Source: Micromussa lordhowensis
Taxonomy: Eukaryota > Cnidaria > Anthozoa > Scleractinia > Lobophylliidae
Length of the DNA: 64,000 nucleotides
Direction: 5' to 3'
NCBI GenBank assembly: GCA_964020085.1
Contig: OZ026608.1
Span: 20,195,623 to 20,259,622 of the forward strand
In this document: one piece after another, positions 51,460 through 64,000 of the stretch
How positions within the stretch are numbered: the stretch's first letter is position 1
Layout of the letters: every line of letters starts with the position of its first letter
The notes under the pieces: model-generated
What the model was told of the DNA's origin: nothing
Databases searched by the model: none
What the model saw: the letters and a program-made list of their open reading frames with translations, nothing else
Program-made: the position numbers and the translations under genes

Positions 51460-54400
51460 ATGTACTCCAAAGGCAAGGCGAATACGGTGCCCTCGGATGC
51501 AGAGGCACGCGAAAAGTAAGCTTCAGTTGATTTTTCCTGCAAAATGGATGCCAGAAATGGAATCAGCGAGGCCGAAAACGGGGGATGGTATATAAATTTT
51601 AGGGCCATTGCGGGCGAATTTCGAAAGTTTCATCGCCGGGTCTTGAGCGGGGCTTTGTGTTGTAGGAAGCTGTCCACTGTGTCTGTACACTGATGAAGCG
51701 TAACTGGCTTATCGAATGTTCTACTTCTTCCGTAGGCTGGCCTTGTATGTGTACGAGTACCTTTTACATGTTGGGGCGCAAAAGAGCGCACAGACTTTTC
51801 TCAACGAGGTAAACTTGATCAGAAGTTAGTTCGTTTTCACGGAGTGTGCAAGTTGGTTTTCTACTAGACGCGATTCACGCGTAGAGCGTCTCTCGAAGGT
51901 TACACGCTTCATAGTTTACTGAGGGATGCTTTCGTTCTCTTCCAGATAAGATGGGAAAAGAATATAACGCTTGGTGAACCTCCTGGCTTTCTTCATTCAT
52001 GGTGGTGGTAAGTTTCGCCAATGACTGAACTAATTAGTGAGTTGTTGATTCGAATTTTAAACTAGGTTCCCATTATCTTTACAGCGAAATAAATGAGAGC
52101 TACGTTTTTAATGGTCGTTTATACGCAACACTACCGGGTTTTATTTTCCAGCCTTCTAAACTGTGATCCTGGGTGCTTCATTAACCTTTCTCTATGATTA
52201 AGTCCTGGTTGTTTTTTTAATTTCCCGCCCAAATTATTTCTGTTCGTTCAAGTGATGCCCGTGTGCTTTTCCCTTTCTTCGTTTCAGTGTGTTTTGGGAC
52301 TTATATTGTGCCGCTCCAGAGAGACGAGACAGTTGCGACCATTCAAGTGAGGCAAAAGCTTTCCACGACTATGTAAGGACAATGTAGAATTTACAATGTA
52401 AGCCCTTTATGTAATTTCCTCTGAGATCTTTGCGAGCGAAGCGATTATTCGTTCGGTCGGAGCGCTCCATTTTTGTCACGCTACATCAGTGTATTGTTAC
52501 ATTTGCACGCGCGGAAATCTGGCGAGATCACCAATTTGAAACACACTGCTCGCTGCAAGCATTGTTGCGGGTTAAAACCTGGAAAGCATGAGAATCTAAT
52601 TTTCATTCTGGTGAACGCTTGTAGTGGTTAAGTGAAGAAGCACGCGCAGATGAAATGATATGTTTTTCGTACACTACATCTTAGAATTTCCTGCGTGTTA
52701 GCCGCTGTCATTTCCTTTCAACGAAAATGCAAAATCATTCCGTGATAATTTTAACTACGCCTCTACGTAAAACGTAACCGATATGCAACGTATCCTTCCA
52801 AGTTGTTGCTTGTTCAGCAGGGCATTTGAGCATTGTTGAGAAATTTTATTCGGCCGTCTCGATCAGAGAGTAAAAGCTCTTTAACACGGTCAATATTCAA
52901 ATTCCTAGCGAACGCGCTGGTTAATTTTTCATCGCAGACGGAAAGATATTGTGCTGTGCAAGGGATAGGGAAAAACTTTGATTTATTATACATCAAAATT
53001 TTGCAAAAGATCGATTCTTTCCCAGACATATTATGCTTTTTAAGCTTATCTCTTTTCAGTTCTACCTTTGAATGCTAAACTTGAACAAAGGTCTTTGTGA
53101 CTTCGCCACCAGTTGCATTCAACACGAGTTTTGCCTTCTTCGAGTTTATTTGCGGCGAGATTATGCACCGCTCCACTTGAATATGTTGTCTTTTTTGTCG
53201 GGTAATTGAATGTTCTTATTCTCAAATTTTAAATCCCTCGTAACCGGTTGAATAGAGTCGGTGAATGCTCATGAGCCTAAAACTAAGGTTTTTGAATAAA
53301 TTAGCCAAGGGTATAGTTACGACAGGATTGACTGCGATCAGGTGGAGGCGTTTGAAATGTATTTCTTTGAATTCAATGATTTCTCGGTGAAGCGCTATAG
53401 TTTACGTCTGCGATTAATAAACCGCTTATACCCTGCTAAGACCCGAGCACAAAGATCAAACGAACGAATGATCGGTGCTTCGAAACCACGAGACGAGCCG
53501 AGGACGAATATTTTGTGTTGATAAACTATGGGGGAGATGCGTATTGAGGTTTCCCAAAATTTGCATAATTTCAGGAAGGAATGGCATTTTTTTCGTCACA
53601 TGACGGAGTTTTAGACTAACAGTTTAGCGTATTTTAGGAGAGACGGCACTGAATGTTTTTTTTCGAACCCAGTCGAACGCTTGGAGATTATTTCACTGGC
53701 GATTATTTGTTCGATTTTTTTTGTCGCGCGTGCGATAAACTCTGCTCGTTGGCGTGTGATAATGTGAATTTACATGGCCATAAATAAACCAGGGTTTTAT
53801 TTTATCGACACTGACAAGACTGAATACACGTCATGGGTGGTCGGGCTTATTTTAAAACATCTCTGCTCCTCTGTCAACTTAGCACAAGGTTTGACACCAG
53901 TGTCTGAGAGAAGTTTGGGTGGGATATGTTGTGATTGTGCTCTACGTATGACAGGTGTTGAGTTTCCAACACGCAGCATTTTGGGAAAACTTCTGGCAGG
54001 AATTGCTATTGTCTGTTAGCCTATGAGCTCGCTGATGTTGTGATAAACTGATGTTAAATTTAGCACATGGACTTTTTTCTCAAGCCAACAGCACAATCCA
54101 AACAAGTTTCATGTGTTGATGCGATTTCTTGATTATTTTTGTCCACCACCACCACTTACAGCTCGTGTTTTAAATAGTTTAGGATAGGAAGGGCTCGCTT
54201 TCATAACTTTGTTGTTTAGACAAGGATTGAGAAAATAGGAATGCTATTATTCCAGTTGACAAGGCACATGACAGCTTTGTGTTGTAAAATTTGTTACTGA
54301 CAGAGAATTGTATTTTCAAGATAAAATCACAGTAGTTGTAATCCATGAAGTTGCTAGTAGTTTTTTATATCACTGCTTTGCTGAAAGAAATATTGATAAA

Positions 54401-57400
54401 GTGCTTGTTTCTGATGAAATTACTGAGAGAAGATGGTGAAAGACATCTTCTTCGTATCTTGTGCAGTTTTGAAGATCAATTTGCTATAAATACTCCAGCA
54501 TAAATGTCTTGCCCTTGAGGTCTTCTCTGTTCAACGAAAATAGAGTTACAAATTACTAGGGATAGGCAATCGTTGATATAGACGTACAAAATCTCCTCAC
54601 TTGCCTCTATACAATTCTTAAAGTAACGGTAGTGAGAATTGCATTTATGTAATGATTTTCCCTAAGCAATACTTTTCTTGGTTCAGTCTCTAATCAAGTG
54701 TATGCACATCTGCATGATACAAACGTTTCAAATGTCTTTGGTTTTGTTTGGTCAGTAAATAATCTGTTCTTGAATTTAAGTTTTATTTTACCCCCAAAGT
54801 GGAGCCTCTGATAAAAACACTGTACTACACCCTGTCTGTGACATTTGACTGTGATCTTAACTTTCACTGGTTTCCAAGCAACAAACTTTAGTTTGGTGAA
54901 ATAATGACAGCCATTAATTTTTAAAATGTCTAATTTTGTTGGTAAATTGTCAGAAATTTTATACCTGTTTCCTTGTGTTTCTAAATATCAAATGGCATTT
55001 TATGACCTGCAATTAAAGTTTGTCAAAAAGCTAATAACTAGTATAATACATGTACAATGATTTTGACCATTTTGCTGGGATTTATAGTGCTTGATATCTC
55101 TAAATAAATAAAAGCTATACCTTGCTTGTGACTGTTACAAAATGTTCAATGTTGGGAGCAACTTTATAAGATCAATAGAGCTTCCCTTAGTGGCTATATA
55201 ACTTCAAGTTATTACTTGTTATATCTTGACTAAGTCAAGATATCTAAAGAGCTATATCACTTTCAAAATGGTATTACAGATGTTTTTAACGGCGCTAGTT
55301 AACGGCTTGCACATCTCGAAAAGTTTAGCCTAAATTTTTCAAGTTTGTTGTTTGTAATCCATGTCAATCTTCTCCACCCTTGATCATCCTCTTTCCATTA
55401 TTAATAGTTAATTAGTATTTTTAAGCACTTTCCTGTCATCAAAGTAAACTAGTTTTCTCAGGTTTCCTACAATTTAAAGGTAATTTTGTACATGGCCAAA
55501 ATAACTCAAAATATGGTGACTGTGTTCCTTTTATGTACATGCTCACTTTCTGTCTAATTGTCATGCATATAGTTTCCGTATTCCAATCGAACTACAAAGT
55601 TATTCCCTACAGCAACTTTGTAAATTTTGGTTGCCATTTAGCTAAAAGAAAATCAAGTTTTGTTAAATACCATAATGTGTAAATCTTGTGCAGTTTTGAT
55701 TGTTTCTTAACTGCATTTCACATCGCCTTCAAGCAACACACTACAAATGATTGTGATGCCCTGCTTTAAATCTGCATGACCGTGTACCATGCCAGTTGTT
55801 GGAAATAATGTTTTGCTGATACGTACCATGCTCTGCATGATACATACCCCGGTAGACTTTTAGCATCACTTTTTTAGTGTATCTTCATTCAGTAAGTTCA
55901 TAGTTTGAAGTGGAGGTCATGACCTCTAGACATACCTCTAAATAATCACTTCAGTATGACACATTAAGGCCTTTTCCATCCCATATGGCACAACAAGGAC
56001 AGATAATCATGACATGTCAAACGTTTGTACAGTTTTCAAGTAAAGTCAGGGCTCGACTTTCATAAGTTTTCAGGCTTAGTCGCCGGCAAAATTATTTCAG
56101 TGAAAAGCATGGAAAGTTAGTCACCAGTTAAAAAAATTTGATCACATAATTTGGCGACCCCAACTTGCAGGTGTATGCAGTACTTTGTCTATATGGAAGG
56201 CAGAAGCAAACAAAGTGTCATGAACTTTAACCACATCTTTAAAGGACAGAAACGGGTTGGGAAGACAAGTTTTTTTACTGACCGATGAAATAGTTGTTGA
56301 GCTTGATTATCACAAAATGTCATGATTTGTGCGTTGACCAGTATTAATTCTCGTAAATCAATAACATGTCATTTTACTCTCGACTGGCAAATGGTCACAT
56401 GTTTACACATGTATTATTTAGAAGTATTTAACACCAGTTTTTAGACAGTGGAAGTTAGGTCAATGTTTGATAACAATGTGACTTATAAACCTACCATCAG
56501 GTCATACCGAATCTCCAGCAGGGGGCCGTGCCATCCCCGGGATTCCCTCAGATGGGGGCAACTGATGGTCCCCCGGGAGGTTCAAGTATGCCAGGAGGAA
56601 TGCCTCCTTATTTTACGGTAAGCAGTCATAAACTGTGTTAAGTTGAATTGCTTTAACTTTTTGTCATACATTTACTCTGGTTAGGGGTGGACCATTTGAT
56701 TTTTGATGGGGGGGTTGCAGGATTTTTTGGCTGCTAGATATATTTTTTTATTGCTCCAGCCCTGCAGGATTTTTTTTTAATCTCCATGGCCTTGCATGTT
56801 ATTTTTTTAATGGAAATTTAAAACACAAATTTTGAAGTTAACTTTACCGTCACCATCCCCTCAAAATTCACCCTGTTAAAAACCACCTTAACACACAATG
56901 CCTTTTGAAGTTTACATCTTACTTTCAAAGCAATAAAGAGTTTCACCTTTATTCAGTGTACAAAGAAAAGCATCTCCACTAACCTGCGGCTAGTTGATTT
57001 CCCTGTCAGGCTAGTGGACGTTATGCATCACTTGCCCACTGAACAAGCGAACGTTTTTTTCTTTCTAATAATACGTAATGCTACTGAGAAAAGCCTTAAA
57101 ACTTGCGTGTAATGGTTCCAACTTGTCCAAAGGGCAAGCTGGAAATTCCATCTTATTTGCACCCTGTTTATTGCTTTTAAAGCAAGAGAGAGGGACTTCA
57201 AATAAGGAGAAACTGAACAGTAATCTGGCTTCTCATTATACGCATTTAGTATTTGGAGTTATCTAGAGTTTCAAAAAAAAAAACATCAGTGTTCAAGAAA
57301 TGGGGACCTCACTATAGATTTTACCAGTTTAGACGAATTTTGAGTGCACATATCCAGAGTATCAGTTTCACATTCTTTGTATATTTTGAACCCTGCACCA

Positions 57401-60400
57401 ATTCAATGTGACCTGCCTTTACTCTTGTTTGTTCCATTTCTTTTTCTATAAAGAAAATCTTATTTTCTACAAAAATACCTGCACGTGACAACTGTTAGGG
57501 TGGGAATCTGAATGCATGAATATCTTTGAATCATAATATCCTTCTAGATCAGAGGGTTCACTTTATTATAAAAGGAAATCTAATTGATAAATCACGCGTT
57601 GCGCTTGCAAAATACCAAATCACCCATCAAAAAATGTGATGCCCAGTCCCGTATCATGTGACTCACAGCTATTTTAGGGGCTGTCACGAATTACGCAAAA
57701 TCCTTTGCCACGCCCTGCTTAAGGCTGCTTGATATTTTTTCCCTTCTTAAGGATTCTGCAAGATATTTTTTTTTTAACCAGAAGCATATGCTCGATATTT
57801 TTTTGGGGATTTCCACAACCCCCCATCGAAAATCAAATGGTCCACCTCTTAAGAACACCTTTAGGAAGCATCTTTAGACAATATTTACAAGAAATTTATG
57901 TCCTTCCTTCACTGATAACACAAGAGATTTGTGAATACAATAGTTATGTCAGATTTGACATCAGGGATGGTTTTATTTCTTTCCTTCATATTTGTACTTT
58001 CAACACAAGTCTTGTCTTTCACCACAGTGCTTTCAATAAAATTTGAAGTAGGTGGCTTCCTCAGAACACCGCCTGCCAGAGTAATATGAGAATTCCAGGA
58101 GAATTTCTTTCTGGAGAATTTTTCAAAATTAAATATACCCACCGGCTTTGAAGAGAACACCCACCGGAGCACCAGCATTTCATTTTCGCTACACGTATGT
58201 CAGCTCTACTAAACAGATCCTTTTGTAATGTATGCTTATATCCCAGGCTATTGATCTGCAGTCCTTGAAAGTGCTGGTATTCTTTTAAAGCTATCACCTG
58301 TACCAAATGTATGCATTATGTACTTAATACACAGTTTCACTGTTCTTTTCTATGTAGTCATCGCAACCACAAGCCTCACCTCATCAACCACCATCTCATC
58401 AAACTCCTCCAGGCTACATGCCAAATCAGGTACTAAATAACATCGCTTTGGCATATGAGGAAATAATTTTGCAATTTAATTATGTTGAAAATAACTTTGA
58501 CCTACTTATACTTTACCATAAAAGTAATGCTCTCTACCTGTCATATGAATTACGGTCACACTTTAGGGTCGTTCAGCATAATAAATATAATATCACATGT
58601 ATCACTGCTCAAATTAGCTTGGTAATGGTATGTTAGATATTATCAAAAACTGGATCATTGGATAATGCAAGAGTTTCCATTGGCTTAACCATCATGGTAT
58701 ATGGGCCATTATAGCATGTTCTTCAAATATGGTAATATGCGTAATTTTTAGGGGCATTTTTATTTTTATTTTATTTTATTTTTCTATATTTTGGACATAT
58801 TTTTATAAAACAGTTGTTGCACTCATGCTGATTGGATACGAGATGATTAAAGCCAACTTGGTGCTCTGCGTCATCTCATGTCCAACGACACTCGTGGAGT
58901 AATTGTTAATGAATAGTCACACAGTCAATTAACGTGCGGTGAAGCTTTCTTCAAGAAATTAACATCTCATACTTGGTAGCTAGAGAGTAAGTTGATCCAA
59001 ACCTCAAAGTTTTCTAAACCCTTTTCATCTCTTTCCCAATTGCACACTTCATAAAACATTGTTTCATTCTTTTTGATTATATATATGATAATATATATAT
59101 ATATGTTTCCTTTCAGCCCCCTCAGGGATACATGACTAATCAGGTATGAAAATGTACCATCCTTCTAATTACAATGGAACCCTGTTAACATGTGGTCACC
59201 AACAGGCCATGACTGAGTGGCAGTATATATGGGTTAAAATGATAAAGGATTATACAGGCTGGGATTCCGGAATGTGGCCATTGGCCATCATTAACAGGGT
59301 GGTCGCATTACAGGGTTTTCTCATTAGAAAATGTATGGGTGTTTTGCCGGAACAAAGAAAGGTGGCCATAATAACAAAGTGACTGTATTAAAAGGCTGAC
59401 CATAATAGGTGTCTGGGGTTCCATTTTATTACCATTGGTTAATACAGCCATCTTATTATTATGGCTACCTTGAAAAGGTCTGGAGGAGAGGTGAGTCACA
59501 GCAAGTTTCATAAAGGAATATTTTTACCTCTTTAAGTATATTGTAATCATCATTGTCTTTGTTTTTGTTAATACAAATTGAAGACTAAAACTGTTAAAAT
59601 GACAAAGATGTCGGCAAAAGTACCACATACATGTAATGTTTGTGGAAACAATTAAAATTTTCTACCTTATGTCTCAATGTCGTAATGATGCAGTTGAGAT
59701 TTTTCTTCTGATTGTGTTTTTCGTTTTTCTACAGACACCGTATGGCATGTCAAGATATAACCCAGCAGCTAACAGGCCGCCCAATGTGAGGATTCCTGGG
59801 CAGGTAAGCACCAAAACACACTCTGATATGCATATACCTGTAGCAATAGACTTGCTGTCATGGATGTCGCAAAGATTTCAAGTAAGGTAATGTCTGTGTG
59901 TCAGGCCAAGGGTCCGTGCAGCTGGAGCATGTCCTGTAGCATGAAGTGAGTAGGAGTATTTGTACTTCCTAGATGGGGTGCTGGTCCATTGCAGGGCTAC
60001 CCCCAGTATTAAATTTGTTGGTACCCATGAATTATACACCTGGGTTGAGAAAGGCTTTGTGAAAGTAATGTGTCTTGCCGAAGAACACAACGCAATGTCT
60101 GCCAGAACTCGAACCTGGACTGCTTGATCCAGAGGCAAGTGCATTAACCATAAAGCCACTGCACCTCCCATGCCTCAGCAAGTAGGTAGCTTTATTTGTC
60201 GGAGTACGTAGAGTGTGAATAAAGGGAATAACGTGGCAGAGTGTGGTACCATTTGGGACCACCCTGTTGATGGTGATTTCCACTGCCACTACTTTTGACC
60301 ACCCTGCTCACTAGAAAGTTTCAAAAAGTCTAAGTAGAAAGCTTATTGCATGTTTATTCTGTAATCATTTAGCCTCCAGGAGGTGTGGCAGGTGTACCAG

Positions 60401-61298
60401 GAGCACAGCCCTTGTTGCCAAGCACCATGGACCCAACAAGGCAACCAGGAGGATATCAAGGTAAGCATTCATCAATTGTCTGAAATGTTTTCAAGCAAAA
60501 ATGTCATCAGTCTACCAAACACCATAAAAAGAAAACGTGACTAATTTGCAGGAGTTTATCAGTTTTTAGTCTGAGCTTGAGCCTGCTAACCTTTCCACGC
60601 ATTGTTCTTCATGGTCCTTAACTAAACGTTCATTGCTTAGGCATGGCTCGGAAATAACCAACTATTCAGCTTCCTCCATGGTTTTCTTGTTGGATTATAA
60701 ATTAATTACCTCAACTAAACTGGTTTTTTTTTTCCACTGTAACAGGCCAACCCATGCAGATGAGCAGAATGAACCACCCCCGAGTTCCTGTCCCGCCAGT
60801 GAGTGGAAAAGAACAATGTGCACAGTAGAAATAAAAAACATTGTGCTCTTGTTTAGTCAGAGATAGATTTAGTGATTGACTCTTTGTACTTCACTTGTTT
60901 TTTTTTTCATTCAAGATAAAAATTATTGGGTTTATCATACAAAAGGTATATCCTGAAGTGTACATACAAGCTGGTAACCTTTCCTAAATTGCTATTCATG
61001 TAGGACTGAACAGCTGGTTCAGGCTACAAGATATTTTTTTGGGGGGGAAGTGGAAATTGAGTTATTGGGTTTAGTCATGTTTGTGGGTGGTAAAGATTGA
61101 TTCAAGTTAAAAATGCAGGCTTTCAGGGTTTAAGTTATGTTATTCACCTGACAGTTTTTCTGTTTAATAATTGTTCAACACTGGCTTTGTAATATTGGAG
61201 GTTGTTAGTAACATATAATTACTTTCCTTTGTGTAGAACTATGGTGGGATGCGTCCTCCTCCAAACAGCTCAGTCGCACCAGGAGTCAACATGCCAAT
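51460..61298 (+). CDS. SSBP: Single-stranded DNA-binding protein 2/3/4 family, 3' part outside the window
   Basis: Nuclear cofactor that binds and stabilises LDB1/LDB2 in LIM-homeodomain transcription complexes. Eleven coding exons are visible: 51460-51515, 51736-51808, 51946-52007, 52288-52372, 56501-56617, 58358-58429, 59117-59143, 59735-59803, 60373-60460, 60746-60798 and 61237-61298. All have GT-AG junctions and matching phases. The N-terminal LisH/LUFS region (about residues 1-91) is almost identical to the family: [53 protein letters not shown] Pro/Gly/Met-rich part follows, with [24 protein letters not shown] and [10 protein letters not shown] in the family order. The last visible exon ends with a donor (phase 2), so the C-terminus lies beyond the window. 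Which vertebrate paralogue it matches cannot be decided; one ancestral gene is likely. It is divergent from ATG10. Confidence 0.96.
58640..58914 (+). repeat. Dispersed foldback repeat family, copy 3
   Basis: Forward copy with the same AACTGGATCATTGGATAATG start and GTAATTGTTAAT end as 36106-36402. It is more diverged and lies in SSBP intron 6. Confidence 0.65.
59171..59442. mobile_element. MITE-like repeat in SSBP intron 7
   Basis: Left end ACAATGGAACCCTGTTAAC and right end GTGTCTGGGGTTCCATTTTAT are imperfect inverted repeats. The interior has repeated TGGTCACC and TGGCCATAATA tracts. It has no coding capacity. Confidence 0.5.
59896..60172 (-). repeat. tRNA-derived SINE in SSBP intron 8
   Basis: The minus-strand head begins near 60172 with GGAGGTGCAGTGGCTTTATGG (box A-like) and continues to CCAGGTTCGAGTTC (box B-like). 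The body matches 40965-41235. Open frames across it are shadows of the SINE. Confidence 0.65.
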
Positions 61299-61613
61299 GT
61301 AAGTCTTAAACTAGAGTCCTTATATGACGCACTCAGTACATTGTACGTCATGATTTTGACCCCTCCTGTACCTGTATGATGTACTGAGTATGTCAAACTT
61401 TTAAGAGATTTAGTCAAACTCCGGGCTCAATGGAAACAACTTTTATCGGCACCTGAGATTCATAGGAGGTTTTTCGAGACTGCTAATATAATTTCCCATT
61501 GCTGTGCTCATATATACCTGCCAACTCTCAACTTCTTCAGATTGAAAACTTCGATCTCACACCTGCTCACACTTGCAGGCCAAATCCTCACGCCTCATTG
61601 AAAAATGTGAGTG

Positions 61614-62650
61614 CACAGGCAGACCACTCTATGTGTTCGTGGTTTAATATAGAGAATGTATGAGAGTTATGAATAAAGCTCTGAAAATTGCATATTTAAA
61701 TCACATCTCGGCCTAAATATCCCAATAAAGTTAAATGAAGCCATAATCGACTCATGTATGGTGTTTTTTCGCCTTCCTGGGCCGTCTAAAGCGTCTTACA
61801 ACGAAATTACTTTTGGCCGGTTACGGTTAGACATAAGAAGGAGACAAGGCATGCAACTTCGAGGCCGTCAGCCCCGACCTCCTCCACTTCAAATTGGAAT
61901 TAACGCAAAAACTACTGAAAATCTCACCTGAATGGCGACGGATCTTGATAGATGAGTTTTTTCTCTATCTCTTTGCCGAATTTCAGCTTCATCCCTCCAA
62001 CAGTTTCCGAGAAAATCGACGCTGAAGTCATAAATACAGCTTTCTCAATATGATCGGTGCCAAACTCAACGACCAAAGGAATTCAAGGAATGCAGGCCGT
62101 TTCAAATCTACCGCGGGAATCTACCGCTGCCGCGGGAAGCCAAGCGCTGATTGGTAGATTTGAAACGGCCTGCATTCCTTGAATTCCTTTGGTCGTTGAG
62201 TTTGGCACCGATCATATTGAGAAAGCTGTATTTATGACTTCAGCGTCGATTTTCTCGGAAACTGTTGGAGGGATGAAGCTGAAATTCGGCAAAGAGATAG
62301 AGAAAAAACTCATCTATCAAGATCCGTCGCCATTCAGGTGAGATTTTCAGTATTTTTGCGTTAATTCCAATTTGAAGTGGAGGAGGTCGGGGCTGACGGC
62401 CTCGAAGTTGCATGCCTTGTCTCCTTCTTATGTCTAACCGTAACCGGCCAAAAGTAATTTCGTTGTAAGACGCTTTAGACGGCCCAGGAAGGCGAAAAAA
62501 CACCATACATGAGTCGATTATGGTTTCATTTAACTTTATTGGGATATTTAGGCCGAGATGTGATTTAAATATGCAATTTTCAGAGCTTTATTCATAACTC
62601 TCATACATTCTCTATATTAAACCACGAACACATAGAGTGGTCTGCCTGTG
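61614..62650. mobile_element. 1,037-bp near-perfect palindrome (foldback element) in an SSBP intron
   Basis: Two arms of about 480-500 bp are inverted copies with only a few differences by eye: a one-base indel near 61912/62352 and a G/A mismatch near 61739/62525. A short unpaired centre lies around 62113-62152. Ends are CACAGGCAGACC and GGTCTGCCTGTG. A 7-bp direct repeat GTGAGTG flanks it (61607-61613 and 62651-62657), so it looks like a transposed element. It lies downstream of SSBP exon 11 and so within its next intron. Minus-strand open frames in an arm are not convincing genes. Confidence 0.85.
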
Positions 62651-62657
62651 GTGAGTG

Positions 62658-64000
62658 GTTAAAACCTTTGCGCGACATAATTTCCAAAAATATGTAAACT
62701 CAAACCTATGTAAGAAATGAAAATTATGTGTAAATGATGATACTTCCTTCTTCAAAAAGGAAGCACTAGAAGCAAGGCCGTGTTTAGCGATACAGGTCCC
62801 GAGTCTGGGAGTGGGAAATATCGCGGAGCCTTTGTTCCACTGTTGAATGCAAATTTGATTTTTTCATCTTTCGGAATTTTTCGAAGTCTTTAGGAATCTT
62901 TGGATATGTTCGTGTCGTCTTTGAAAAACCCAGCACTCCCAGGATAAAAGTCTTGCACCTATAACTCAGAAAAAGTTGGCAGGTACATGTATATGTCATA
63001 TGGCTATCAAGTTACTTCAACCTCGGCTAAATTAACTGCATTGAAGAAACACTTTTATGGCCATTCAGAAAAAAATGTGGACTTGTCTATAGTTTAAGTA
63101 AAAAAAGTAATATGGCATTTGAAGTTTTTTTTACTTGACGCCCATTGTCAGTGAAAATGGTGTGACACCCAGCATACACAACAACCTCATTTGCAGGGTA
63201 TCTGGTGTTCTCGCCCCCCCTGGAGTGAGAGAGGAGAGACCCTGGTTGGGTCTGGCCATGTGTCTCCCAGAATCTGGGAAATGACAATATTATTAAACTT
63301 CTGAAGGGAGGGGTGGCCTAGTAGGAATTTTTTTGTAAACTGAGCATTCAGGAGCATGAGATAGGTTGTCACCAAAATAATCCAGGAACAATATGATGTT
63401 CTGCAGCAATACCTGGCAGTAATATTTTACAACCGCTGAAGAAAATTGTCCATTACTCTAAAAATCTCCTCAAGAAGACAAATGAAGAATTCCTCGCCAT
63501 GGCAGAGGTTGTGTATATAAGATCCTTACCTCGGAATGAATCAAGACCACATCTACTATGTAGGTCTCGAGTACCCAGTGCCTTGATCACAAATCAAAGC
63601 CAAAGAGTCACTTCACAAGGAGTGAAAGTGTGAACAGATTTATTTGTCACCGCGCTGACGGCACGCCCCTGACTCTGAAGAGCGTGAAGAAATGATAGAC
63701 AGACTCATCACGGTCTGAATTTTGCATCGCTGCAGATAAACAGGATTTATCGTCAACTAAAAAGAGGCTAAAAAAGAAAAAAATATAATTTTTATTGTGT
63801 CATTATAGTAAATCAGTGTAAAATGGTGTTGACGGCCCAGCACAACTCTTCCGGTTTGTGTCATTTGTGCATTTGGCTTTCTCATTTAATTTTTGGTCTC
63901 TCGCCCGTTGTTTGCTTCAACCGTGTTTCTGAAGGGCACTTTATGTTGTGTTATTAGGAGGAATGGAAATTATAAGTAGAGTGGAGCTGTTTGACTGTGT
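62658..64000. other. Right-edge stretch, SSBP intron, no exon seen
   Basis: AT-rich intronic DNA. I searched for the next SSBP exon (expected to code a GGRPWPNP-like segment) and did not find it, so the gene continues to the right of the window. Confidence 0.55.

Noticed and set aside
62240..62506. Minus-strand 88-codon frame within the palindrome
   Set aside because: It lies in one arm of the foldback, has no family match that I recognise and no splice context.

Overview
This window looks like nuclear DNA of an anthozoan cnidarian, most likely a stony coral. The evidence is AT-rich DNA, short conserved exons between long introns, many small foldback/MITE-type elements and tRNA-derived SINEs, and a tandem pair of TPR-CHAT (TTC28-like) genes, a family strongly expanded in corals. 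The species cannot be named from the sequence alone.

Layout. (1) Positions 1-12,095 and 13,972-23,741 are two copies of a tandem segmental duplication. Each carries one minus-strand gene with a very large exon: about 30 (copy A) or 19 (copy B) nearly identical 40-residue TPR units, a few diverged TPRs, and a C-terminal CHAT caspase-like protease domain with its His/Cys dyad. Both arrays contain disabling lesions: an 8-bp TA insertion in A, and a 4-bp insertion plus a nonsense codon in B. Both CHAT domains are open. Upstream of each gene are small exon-like cassettes with good splice signals. (2) Positions 25,197-36,580 hold NDUFA7 (minus, 4 exons) and RPS28 (plus, 3 coding exons), head to head across a 296-bp bidirectional promoter. 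RPS28 intron 2 holds a possible small antisense gene. (3) Positions 36,577-43,932 hold ATG10 (minus, 6 exons, 212 aa), tail to tail with RPS28. (4) Positions 43,933-51,459 are gene-poor and rich in repeats. (5) From 51,460 to the right edge is an SSBP2/3/4-type gene (plus, 11 exons visible, 3' end outside the window).

The four conserved genes (complex I subunit, small ribosomal protein, autophagy E2-like enzyme, LDB-partner transcription cofactor) are single-copy housekeeping or regulatory genes. Their gene models rest on splice phase and on residue-level family matches made by eye. From memory, NDUFA7-RPS28 and SSBP2-ATG10 are also neighbours in the human genome in the same divergent orientation, so the window may preserve two very old linkages. 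The most unusual parts are the TPR-CHAT pair and a 1,037-bp near-perfect palindrome in an SSBP intron.
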